The translations under genes and the position numbers were made by a program. From Chlamydiia bacterium (lineage in GTDB: Bacteria; Chlamydiota; Chlamydiia; Chlamydiales; 2-12-FULL-49-11): a stretch of 64,000 bases of DNA. The stretch is from NCBI GenBank assembly GCA_022601435.1, contig JAJACQ010000012.1, positions 54,615 to 118,614 of the forward strand. The letters run 5' to 3'. The notes under the pieces are model-generated. The model was given only the letters and a program-made list of their open reading frames with translations. It made no database searches and was not told the origin of the DNA. Below, one piece after another: positions 18,286 through 26,837 of this stretch (within the stretch, counting starts at the first letter, position 1; each line of letters starts with the position of its first letter).

Positions 18286-18526
18286 AAACCACCTTTAATT
18301 TCAGTTCATCTTATAAGAACTCATATTACCTTAAACACAAAAACCACTAACTCTCGGAATCAAAACAAAGAAAGAACTTCTTTGAATAAAAACTTTGAAT
18401 AAGAACCGAATAATCGGCTATGGGTTCTTCTGTTGCCAGAATACTTATTCTCAATAAATTTATTTTTAGCTTAAAAAATTTAGGATGTATAGTCCCCGCA
18501 TTCTATGCGATAATCTTAAACTATTT

Positions 18527-18597
18527 TGGGGTGGCAGGATTCGAACCTACGCATGGCGGTACCAAAAACCGCTGCCTTACCACTTGGCCACACCCCA
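18527..18597 (-). tRNA. tRNA-Gln (anticodon TTG)
   Basis: On the minus strand the sequence folds into a cloverleaf: acceptor TGGGGTG / CACCCCA, a GCGGT-TTTTGGT-ACCGC anticodon arm with TTG, and a GTTCGAATC T-loop. CCA is not encoded. 71 nt. Confidence 0.93.
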
Positions 18598-18613
18598 ATC
18601 TATTTTGAGAAAC

Positions 18614-18642
18614 AGAATAAACCTTAAGCCTTTTTTAGGCAA
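18614..18642 (-). promoter_or_regulatory. tRNA-Gln promoter
   Basis: Minus strand: TTGCCT (18642-18637), 17-bp spacer, TATTCT (18619-18614), placed 17 bp before the mature 5' end of the tRNA. Confidence 0.55.
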
Positions 18643-18694
18643 GTTTTGATTTCTGTTTTTTTTTAAATGGAAGATAGGTATAAAAAAATTAATT

Positions 18695-20182
18695 ATGCAT
18701 ATTACACATGTCGCAACAGAATTTAGCCCCTTTGCAAAGGCCGGAGGATTAGGAGATGTCATCCACGGGCTATCTCGCCAACAAGTCAAAGACGGTCATA
18801 CTGTCTCTGTCATCCTTCCTAAATACGATATTATCGATATAAAATTTTTTGAAGCTATTGAGATCTATGTTCAAGATCTTTGGACCTATGAAGATGGGGT
18901 AGAATTTCATAATACAGTCTATAAAACATCTTTTGAAGATATCACTATTTATTTGATTGAACCACACCATAATTGCTATTATTTTAATCGAGGCCTTATC
19001 TATGGTGCTATGAATGATACCGAAAGATTTCTTTATTTCTCTCGTACTGCAACAGAATTTCTAAATAACGAAAAACAAAAGCCTCACATCCTCCACCTTC
19101 ATGATTGGCCAACTGCCGCTATGGTACCTCTAATTAGATTTTTAACGCCCCAATTAAATGCAGAAATCAAATCTCTTATCTTTAATGTTCATAACATGGA
19201 ACATCAAGGCCGAATCCACCCTAAATACTTATCCCGTATAGGACTAAATGGTGCAGACTTTCTTTCTAAAGAACGAATGCAAGATCCGGTTAAACCAGAA
19301 ATGATCAATCTGCTTAAAGGCGCTATCACCTACTCAGATCAAGTAGTGACCGTCTCCCCTACCTACGCTCAAGAAATTAAAACCCCTGAGTTTAGCTTTG
19401 GACTTACACAAACAGTAGAGAAATTCAAAAGCAAACTACACGGTATTTTAAATGGCATTGAAATAGATACTTGGAATCCAAAGACTGATCAATACATTAG
19501 CCATAAATACCCAGCAAACAGCACTTTTATCCACGATATAATCCGTAACAAAGAATTAAATAAAAAGGCTCTTTTCAAAGAACTTGGCCTTGCTCCAAAG
19601 ATAAACGGCCCTTTAGTAATCTGCATAACCAGAATCGCTTCACAAAAAGCTCCCGAGCTTATACTGCATGCATTAAAACAAGTTAATGAACTAGGCGGAA
19701 CTTTTATTCTTCTCGGTTCAATCTGCGAACCTCAACTAGAAAAAGATTTTCATCAAGCTAAAGCCGTCTATAAAAACCATCCTAATATACACCTATGTTT
19801 TGAGTTCAAAGAAGACCTCGCTCACAAGCTTTTTGCCGCTGCAGACGCTATTTTTATACCGTCAAAATTTGAACCATGCGGCCTTACCCAAATTATCTCC
19901 ATGCGCTACGGTACTGTCCCAATTGGTAGAAACACCGGAGGCCTAAAAGATACAATTACCGACATCTCCAAGCCCCTGTCCACAGGGTTTATTTTTAATG
20001 ATCTTGCAAAAATACAAGTTGATAAAGCTTTGGAAAAAGCTTTTGATCTTTATGCAAATCATCCAAGTAAATGGCAAAGCCTCATACAAAACGGAATGAA
20101 TAGAGACGCTTCTTGGGCGCCTGCTGCAGCGTTATATGAAAAAATTTATACCTGTGGAGATAAACTTAAAATTGCAAAGTAG
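18695..20182 (+). CDS. glgA: Glycogen synthase (ADP-glucose type)
   Basis: A 495-residue GT5 glycosyltransferase that extends alpha-1,4-glucan from ADP-glucose. The N-terminal substrate motif KAGGLGDV lies at residues 15-22; the C-terminal donor site includes FIPSKFEPCGLTQIISMRYGT near 389-409 and a GGLKDT segment. Chlamydiae make glycogen, and glgA sits beside rplY and tRNA-Gln in Chlamydia too. No strong ribosome site is seen before the ATG. Its end overlaps the convergent glyQS end by 17 bp. Confidence 0.95.
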   Translation: MHITHVATEFSPFAKAGGLGDVIHGLSRQQVKDGHTVSVILPKYDIIDIKFFEAIEIYVQDLWTYEDGVEFHNTVYKTSFEDITIYLIEPHHNCYYFNRGLIYGAMNDTERFLYFSRTATEFLNNEKQKPHILHLHDWPTAAMVPLIRFLTPQLNAEIKSLIFNVHNMEHQGRIHPKYLSRIGLNGADFLSKERMQDPVKPEMINLLKGAITYSDQVVTVSPTYAQEIKTPEFSFGLTQTVEKFKSKLHGILNGIEIDTWNPKTDQYISHKYPANSTFIHDIIRNKELNKKALFKELGLAPKINGPLVICITRIASQKAPELILHALKQVNELGGTFILLGSICEPQLEKDFHQAKAVYKNHPNIHLCFEFKEDLAHKLFAAADAIFIPSKFEPCGLTQIISMRYGTVPIGRNTGGLKDTITDISKPLSTGFIFNDLAKIQVDKALEKAFDLYANHPSKWQSLIQNGMNRDASWAPAAALYEKIYTCGDKLKIAK

Positions 20183-23081
20183 AAGAAATCAAATCATACG
20201 GAATGGCTAATAATGCCTGACGATTTGCTTTTACTTTCTGATCATCAACCTGCACACGCACATTCTCAAAAAACAACTCTAATGGACCCACAAGCTCAGT
20301 TAATGCCTCAAAAGCTTCTTTATACCGACGCTCTTTTACATGCTCATGATAAAAAGTCTGCAAATCTTTAAGCTTTGTATGTAACTGTCTTTCTTCATCT
20401 TGTTGAAGTAAATTCTCAGAAAAAGCAGGCTGATGTTCTCCTAGGGAACCTTTTACACGTTTATACACTTCTAAAAGCCTTGTAAAATCATCTGCTTCAT
20501 GACGCGTGCGTGCTATTGCCTCTACACATCGAAAGATATTATAAGGATCATAACTATCATAGACATTACACATCTCAATATCAGAAGCTGAAAAGCCATG
20601 TTCTTTCAATATAGGCTTTATTCTTTGAATAATAAAATTAAGAACGTTCTTATCTTCGACAATCGCCCTTAAATCAAAGCTTATCTTCCTTTCTATCAAA
20701 ATTCTATTGATTCCAACGGCAGAACGCCTTAATGCATAAGGATCCTTAGATGATGTTGGCATTAAACCAATTCCAATATAGCTCATCAAATTATCAAACT
20801 TATCAGCCAAAGAAACGATCATTCCATTCTCAGTTGTTGGAATATCTCCGCCTTCGCCTATTGGCATATAACTCTCTTCAATTGCGACTGCTACATTATC
20901 AGACTTACCAAACACATGTGCATAATACTTACCCATGATCCCTTGTAACTCTGGAAACTCATAAATCACATCAGAAGCTAAATCAGCCTTACAATACTTT
21001 GCAGCATCTGACTCAAACTCTATACCTAAAATCTTTGATAGCTTTTCAGATAGAGTACTAATTCTTTCTACCTTGTTATAGATCGACCCAAGCTTTGGAT
21101 GTAAAGTCACGTGCTGGAGTTTTTCATTCCATGTATCAAAAGAGGATTTTACGTCTTTATCATACAAAAAGAGACCATCAGATAAACGCGCTCTTAAGAC
21201 ATTTGCATTATTATTTACAATTGACTCGGTAGGAGTTCTATCAACTGCTACAATAAAGCTTTGTGAAATTTTTCCTGTAGACTCTTTCAATGGATAGTAA
21301 CGCTGATGCTCAATCATCTCTGAAACAATTAATTCTTCAGGAAGATGCAAGAATTTTTCATCAAACACACCAACAGCAAGCTGTGGATACTCGCTTAAAT
21401 AGATAACTTCATTTGTCACATCCTCACGCCTTACAAGCGATCCCTCAATCTTTTCAGTTAATTCAGAAAGCTGTTTATCAATAAACGCTCTTCGCTCTAC
21501 AACAGAGACAAGAACTTTATTTTTCTTAAGCTTTGCTAAATAATCCGTTGGTTTTGAAATACTGATCTTTGATTCTTTTTGCTCTTCAGTTACATAGACT
21601 TCATTTGAAGACCTGATCCCTTCAATCTCAATATCAATAACCTGCTTATCTAAAAGTGCCACTAAAGATCTTATAGGCCTTGCAAAAAGCACACCCTCTT
21701 TCCCCCACCGCATCTTCTTTGGGAAACGAATCGATAAAATTAAATCCTTTAAGCCATCTTGTAAAAGCTTTCCCACAAAAATTTGCTCTTTAGTCCATTG
21801 ATAAACTAATCGATCCTCTACAATTGATAAATTCTCAATTTGCTCAAGTTGATCCTTTGATGAAATTTCAAGTTTACAAGACCTAAAGAATCCAGCACCC
21901 TGCTTTGTTAACGCACCATTTTCATCAAAAGCAACGTTTATAGCAGGCCCCTTCTTCTCTTGAACAGACTCTTTTGTAAAAGTATCTAAAGCATGAACCT
22001 CAATTGCTAAACGCTTCTGAGTTGCATAAACATTTATCTCTCCAAAACTCACTTCTTTTTCTAAGAAAAAGTTTGTAAATAAACTTTCTAATGAATTCAT
22101 TGCCCCAGAAATAGCATTTGCAGGCAAATGCTCTGATCCAATCTCCAATAAAAAATCTGCATGACCTTTAGACATCTCTGTTACTTCTTTAATCGGAACA
22201 GACTCTTTTACCTCTTCATGAATCTTAAATCCTTGCTTTTCTCTTTGAGCTAAATAACCCTCAGCTGATTTACAACAAAGTTTTCTCACCCTGTGAATCA
22301 TAGCAACACGCGCAGTTGTTGAAATGGCACCTAAAGCATCTAACATATTAAAAGCATGTGAAGCTGACACTGCCATATCATAAGCAACAATAGGCAATCC
22401 CTTTTCTAAGGCAGATTCAGATTCTTTTTCATAATCATCAAATTGACGCTGCCACATCTCTGCAGAAGCCTCATCAAAATTGTATGCACTATACTGCTTC
22501 TCTGAATCTAAAAAGACCTCACCGTAAGTTAAATGCTCATTGTAATTTAAATCATAGATATTATCCTTCTTCTGCAAGAATAAAGAGAGTCTTTCTATCC
22601 CATAAGCAAGCTCTGCCGGAATCTCAGTAAGCGGTATCCCTCCAATTTGCTGAAAATAGGTATACTGAGTGACCTCCATACCATCGCACCAAACCTCCCA
22701 TCCAAGACCAGAAGCCCCTTGCGTCGGAGATTCCCAATCATCATGAACAAAACGAATATCATGCTCTGATAAATCAATACCAATTGCTTCCAGCGACTCT
22801 AAATAAAGCTTTTGCATGTCACTCGGCGTTGGCTTCATCATCACTTGAAATTGATGAAAACGCTGCAAACGATTTGGGTTCTCGCCATAACGCCCATCCG
22901 TCGGACGCCTTGAAACCTCTACATTACAAACCTTGTAATGCTCCGGACCCAATGCTCTTAAAAAAGTCTCTGGATTAAACGTCCCAGCACCTGTCTGTAG
23001 ATCGTGATTTTGCTGGACTAAACAACCCTTGCTCGCCCAAAAGCTTTGCAGCTTTAAAATGATATCTTGAAATGTATACAT
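20166..23081 (-). CDS. glyQS: Glycyl-tRNA synthetase, fused alpha and beta subunits
   Basis: A 971-residue single polypeptide joining the bacterial alpha (about 1-300) and beta (about 315-971) subunits. The alpha part starts TFQDIILKLQSFWASKGC and contains EVSRRPTDGRYGENPNRLQ and GLGWEVWCDGMEVTQ; the beta part has DFLLEIGSEHLPA and an HD-like region (YEFPELQGIMGKYY). Fusion of the two is a known chlamydial feature. It charges tRNA-Gly. It lies between glgA and pgsA, as in Chlamydia (CT796). Confidence 0.96.
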   Translation of the reverse strand: MYTFQDIILKLQSFWASKGCLVQQNHDLQTGAGTFNPETFLRALGPEHYKVCNVEVSRRPTDGRYGENPNRLQRFHQFQVMMKPTPSDMQKLYLESLEAIGIDLSEHDIRFVHDDWESPTQGASGLGWEVWCDGMEVTQYTYFQQIGGIPLTEIPAELAYGIERLSLFLQKKDNIYDLNYNEHLTYGEVFLDSEKQYSAYNFDEASAEMWQRQFDDYEKESESALEKGLPIVAYDMAVSASHAFNMLDALGAISTTARVAMIHRVRKLCCKSAEGYLAQREKQGFKIHEEVKESVPIKEVTEMSKGHADFLLEIGSEHLPANAISGAMNSLESLFTNFFLEKEVSFGEINVYATQKRLAIEVHALDTFTKESVQEKKGPAINVAFDENGALTKQGAGFFRSCKLEISSKDQLEQIENLSIVEDRLVYQWTKEQIFVGKLLQDGLKDLILSIRFPKKMRWGKEGVLFARPIRSLVALLDKQVIDIEIEGIRSSNEVYVTEEQKESKISISKPTDYLAKLKKNKVLVSVVERRAFIDKQLSELTEKIEGSLVRREDVTNEVIYLSEYPQLAVGVFDEKFLHLPEELIVSEMIEHQRYYPLKESTGKISQSFIVAVDRTPTESIVNNNANVLRARLSDGLFLYDKDVKSSFDTWNEKLQHVTLHPKLGSIYNKVERISTLSEKLSKILGIEFESDAAKYCKADLASDVIYEFPELQGIMGKYYAHVFGKSDNVAVAIEESYMPIGEGGDIPTTENGMIVSLADKFDNLMSYIGIGLMPTSSKDPYALRRSAVGINRILIERKISFDLRAIVEDKNVLNFIIQRIKPILKEHGFSASDIEMCNVYDSYDPYNIFRCVEAIARTRHEADDFTRLLEVYKRVKGSLGEHQPAFSENLLQQDEERQLHTKLKDLQTFYHEHVKERRYKEAFEALTELVGPLELFFENVRVQVDDQKVKANRQALLAIPYDLISSTLQF

Positions 23082-23298
23082 ACCAAAAAATTATCTCTCA
23101 TCACTCAAAAAAGATCAAGCCAAAGATTATTCCTTAACCCAGATTTTTAATATTAAAAAGCTATCCATCTTTTTGGTCAAAGTATGGACTTTGTAAGAAG
23201 AGATTTATCCAATAAACAGCGTCATGCTTTCTACAAATATGACTTATTAATTTCAACGAAATAACTCACCCTGACACTCTTCTGAGTAAAACTAACAA

Positions 23299-23601
23299 TT
23301 ATTCAATAAAATTTTTTAAGTAACCTCTAAGCCATTTGATTCTATGCTTTAGATTGACACATTCAAATTCAATTCTATTTACATTATATGTAAAATAATT
23401 ATATTGGTTATTAGTTTCAACACAAGTAGATTTCTTACGTATACAGCCGTTAGCAAATAATTCTCCATGATATGATTTAAATATTATGATTGTGTTCTGC
23501 TGGGCTTGCTTCCACTCTAACAATTCTTCTTCTAGAACTGCTTGATTATCCAACACAGCTTGCAACTTAATTTGTATCCCTGCCTTATTTAAGCCTTGCA
23601 T
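23299..23601 (-). CDS. Hypothetical protein
   Basis: About 100 residues, not recognised. The Met at 23601 has an AAGGGTGGGGGG stretch just upstream that could serve as ribosome site. A coiled-coil-like N-terminal half (QIKLQAVLDNQAVLEEELLEW) is followed by a Cys- and aromatic-containing C-terminus ending in a basic KHRIKWLRGYLKNF helix. It stands alone between glyQS and pgsA. The roughly 220 bp before it (23082-23298) hold nothing I recognise. Confidence 0.45.
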   Translation of the reverse strand: MQGLNKAGIQIKLQAVLDNQAVLEEELLEWKQAQQNTIIIFKSYHGELFANGCIRKKSTCVETNNQYNYFTYNVNRIEFECVNLKHRIKWLRGYLKNFIE

Positions 23602-23772
23602 ACCCCCCACCCTTCTTTTCGAGTTTATTCTAACATACAAATAAATTAGAGCAAATAGATTCAATAAATAAATTTTACATATAAAAAAATTATTTATACA
23701 TCTATCTCAACCTCCTCCTTGATTTAAAACTCACAAAATCATACTATAGGAAAAAACAAATATAGCAAACTT

Positions 23773-24366
23773 ATGCGTCAGACCCCACTCATCATTACCT
23801 TGAGCAGAATAGCTCTTCTTCCTATCTTCCTGAGTGTCTATATGTTCTATCAGCAAATGGGCATATCACTCATTTTTCTTCCTTACATTCTTCTTTTTAT
23901 TGTTGCTGTACTAGAATTTACTGATATTGCAGATGGTGCTGTTGCAAGACGAACAAATCAAGTGACAGACCTTGGAAAGATTCTTGATCCAATGGCAGAT
24001 ACGATTGTAAGACTTTCTATCCTTCTCTCATTTACACAAGGTATCATAAAACTTCCTTTACTTCTTTGCCTGTTGTTTGTTTTTAGAGAGATTATTATCA
24101 GCACGCTAAGAACGCTTTGTGCACTCAACGGCCAAGCATTAGCAGCGCGCATGTCTGGAAAGATCAAGGCTGTAATTCAAGCAGTTGCGGTTATCATCAT
24201 CATATTATCAATCATTCCTTATTCTTTAGGTTTGATCTCTCTTGAGATGCTTCAAACAATCTCATTTTGGACGGTAGCTTTTGCAGCATTTTATACCCTA
24301 TTATCAGGTTTTGAATATCTCTACATCCACCGAAACGACATTAAAGCTTCACTTCAAACAAGCTAA
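23773..24366 (+). CDS. pgsA: Phosphatidylglycerophosphate synthase
   Basis: A 197-residue membrane protein with the CDP-alcohol phosphatidyltransferase motif DGxxAR-x8-GxxxDxxxD, read here as DGAVARR ... GKILDPMAD (about residues 55-77). PgsA joins CDP-diacylglycerol and glycerol-3-phosphate in phosphatidylglycerol synthesis. About five hydrophobic segments agree with the family. In Chlamydia pgsA (CT797) also lies next to glyQS and glgA. Confidence 0.93.
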   Translation: MRQTPLIITLSRIALLPIFLSVYMFYQQMGISLIFLPYILLFIVAVLEFTDIADGAVARRTNQVTDLGKILDPMADTIVRLSILLSFTQGIIKLPLLLCLLFVFREIIISTLRTLCALNGQALAARMSGKIKAVIQAVAVIIIILSIIPYSLGLISLEMLQTISFWTVAFAAFYTLLSGFEYLYIHRNDIKASLQTS

Positions 24367-24403
24367 GTTTTTTTGCTCATAGCATCTTACTTTTCTTTTA
24401 AAG

Positions 24404-24751
24404 TTAAGATACTTTAGCTTTTAGATTCAGAATCTTCACCCAAATAGCAACAAATGGCGCCAACATGAAACTTGGTATAAAAGAAAAGATTCCTAAAATT
24501 TTCCAGGCACCGCCCATCAGCCAGTAGACTCTAAGCATAGCATTTCCTTTCATCCAAACACGTTTTCCATCTAAAATAATCATTTTAGATTTTTTCTTTC
24601 TCATAAATGCATAATTGCCCTGGAAGACAAGTTTTGCTTTTTTCCCATCCAATGAAGAAACCATAAACATCTTTTTATTCTTCACGTCCCCTATTCTTTT
24701 CACTATTCTTTTACAAGCAGGGCAGCTTGTATCGTAAAATAATCGTCTCAT
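24404..24751 (-). CDS. DCC-family (DUF393) thiol oxidoreductase-like protein
   Basis: A 115-residue protein with CPAC near residues 10-13 in a YDTSCPACKR context, a central LDGKRVWMKGNAMLRV block and a hydrophobic C-terminus, the layout of DUF393 proteins (named DCC after a Cys-containing motif). It overlaps the dnaG stop region by 4 bp, so it is translated with primase. Function in the family is not settled; a membrane-linked redox role is an inference. Confidence 0.75.
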   Translation of the reverse strand: MRRLFYDTSCPACKRIVKRIGDVKNKKMFMVSSLDGKKAKLVFQGNYAFMRKKKSKMIILDGKRVWMKGNAMLRVYWLMGGAWKILGIFSFIPSFMLAPFVAIWVKILNLKAKVS

Positions 24752-26496
24752 GCAATCTCCGTAATAATTTTTTTATTTTTCTTAACTTCGGCAAATTCTT
24801 TTGCGAGGGCAAACAGTTTATCTTCAGAGACATTATCGGCTTTAATCTTTTCTTTTATCTCATCACATCTTTTAAGCCACTCTCGATCCAATAACTTCTG
24901 ACACAAGATCCTCACACCCTCTTTTACTCTCTCAACATTCATGCGCTTTGATTTAAAGTTTTCTATAATCACCATTTCATTCTCATCTAAAGAGGCCCCT
25001 AAGTGAAGCATATCAATTTCTCGTCCTTCCTCAAATAGTTCTTTTGAAAACTCAAAAACCTTCTTAATCAACTCATTTCCTAAAAATGACGTCTCAATAT
25101 TTTCAAAGATGACACTCAAAAGCTTTTTATCTTCAATTAATAAAAGCCACCTCACTAAATCCTCTTCTAAAACATCTGCTGCAATCTTTATAACCTTCTT
25201 CACAGCCTTAGGAATTTGCGGCGCCGCAGTTGTCACAACAAACTTACCAGGCACATTAAGCAATCGAGCCAGCTGTTTTTCCCCTTCATGAATCATTAAA
25301 GGATGCTTCCAATCTTTCATCATCTTTTTAACCTCAGACATCAAAGCATTTTTTCCAGCAGGAGAATCAGCTTTTCCATCTTTAGAAAGCATTTGAACCA
25401 AGAAGGTTAAATAACTTTTCTTTGCCTTGTAAAGCTTTTCAAACCCTTCCTTTCCATATTCTATCAAGAAAGTATCAGGGTCCATCCCATCGGGAAATCT
25501 ACAAATATTTACCTCAACACCCTCTTTTTGAAACAACTGCCCTACTTTTAAAGCAGATTTATCACCTGCGCTATCTCCATCAAAACAGATAATAACTTCT
25601 TCGACTGAAAGTTTCATCAATTCAGCCACATGCAACTCACCAAAAGCTGTTCCTTGAGAAGCAACTGCATAATCAAGGTCTTCATTGATAAATCTCAAAG
25701 CATCAATCTGCCCTTCGACAATAATAACCTTCCCATCTTTTGCAATACGCCTTCTACTGTAATTTAACCCGTAGAGTGTTCTTGATTTTTTAAAGATCTT
25801 TGTCTCTTTAGTATTAACGTATTTACCGCCAAAAACCTCTTCGTTAATCTTTCGCCCAGAAAAACCAACAACATTACTCATCCCATCATGAATCGGGAAC
25901 ATGATACGCTCTGTAAAAAACACCCTCTTTGTTGACTCTGATAAGATTCCTGCCAGCACGAGTAATTCTTCAGAAAACTTCTCACTTCTATAAAATGCTT
26001 TTTGAAAATTTTCTTGATGGGGAGCGTACCCTATCATAAATTTTTTAATAAACTCTTCTGTAATGCCCCGTTTAAATAAATATTCTAAGGCTATTTTACC
26101 CTCTTCACTATGCAATAAATGAAAATGAAAGAACTCAGCAATTTTTTGATTGATACGGTACAGATCGCGTTTATACTCATCCTTTGCTTGCTGCTCACCC
26201 GTAAACTCAAGCCTTACTCCATATTTATTTGCTAGATATTCCACCGCTTCTCGAAAGGATATCCCTAAAAAGTTCATTAAAAAAGCGACCCCATCACCGT
26301 GCGCTCCACAACCAAAACAATGATAATGACTATCTCCCGGATTTAGCGTAAACGATGGGGTTTTTTCGTTATGAAAGGGGCACAAGGCTTTTGTCTTGGC
26401 TCCAACTTTTTTAAGATCTATGTGCGATCCAACGATCTCAATAAGATTAATCTTATCGCGTAGTCGCTCTAAACATTCTTTTGTCAATAAAGGCAT
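24748..26496 (-). CDS. dnaG: DNA primase
   Basis: A 582-residue primase that makes RNA primers at the replication fork. The N-terminal CHC2 zinc finger is CPFHNEKTPSF ... HYHCFGCG (about residues 39-63); the TOPRIM core has IIVEGQIDAL (about 258) and the acidic FDGDSAGD (about 306). Its C-terminal helicase-binding domain is shorter and more divergent than in E. coli, which is usual for chlamydiae. It is divergent from the mutS unit. Confidence 0.96.
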   Translation of the reverse strand: MPLLTKECLERLRDKINLIEIVGSHIDLKKVGAKTKALCPFHNEKTPSFTLNPGDSHYHCFGCGAHGDGVAFLMNFLGISFREAVEYLANKYGVRLEFTGEQQAKDEYKRDLYRINQKIAEFFHFHLLHSEEGKIALEYLFKRGITEEFIKKFMIGYAPHQENFQKAFYRSEKFSEELLVLAGILSESTKRVFFTERIMFPIHDGMSNVVGFSGRKINEEVFGGKYVNTKETKIFKKSRTLYGLNYSRRRIAKDGKVIIVEGQIDALRFINEDLDYAVASQGTAFGELHVAELMKLSVEEVIICFDGDSAGDKSALKVGQLFQKEGVEVNICRFPDGMDPDTFLIEYGKEGFEKLYKAKKSYLTFLVQMLSKDGKADSPAGKNALMSEVKKMMKDWKHPLMIHEGEKQLARLLNVPGKFVVTTAAPQIPKAVKKVIKIAADVLEEDLVRWLLLIEDKKLLSVIFENIETSFLGNELIKKVFEFSKELFEEGREIDMLHLGASLDENEMVIIENFKSKRMNVERVKEGVRILCQKLLDREWLKRCDEIKEKIKADNVSEDKLFALAKEFAEVKKNKKIITEIA

Positions 26497-26579
26497 GAAT
26501 CCAGTCTAACAAAAAAAAGAGCTAAAGTCCATTCGATTTTTCTTTAAGAAAAACTAACAATTTGATACGATAATGCCCT

Positions 26580-26837
26580 ATGAGCACCATCAAAACAGAC
26601 GAACTTACTAAATACATTAAAACTGTTTATACAGCAGATAATGTCATCCCTTTAGGCTCACGGGTATGCGATCCAAAAAACAATGCAAAAGCGCACCTAA
26701 AAAAAATAAGCACTGATTTAAAACGACTACTTGAAGAAAATGACCCAAAAAAGATCGAAGAATGGATGAAAAAAACAATCAGACAGATTGATGGCCCTGA
26801 TTTAAACGAAACCATTAACAAAATAACAGGCGCATGA
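26580..26837 (+). CDS. Small conserved-position protein upstream of mutS
   Basis: An 85-residue soluble protein, not recognised. It overlaps the mutS start by 4 bp (ATGA), indicating translational coupling. The C-terminal half is helical and charged (HLKKISTDLKRLLEENDPKKIEEWMKK in pieces). Chlamydia has a small gene in this position (CT793), and I infer it may correspond. No function can be given. Confidence 0.6.
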   Translation: MSTIKTDELTKYIKTVYTADNVIPLGSRVCDPKNNAKAHLKKISTDLKRLLEENDPKKIEEWMKKTIRQIDGPDLNETINKITGA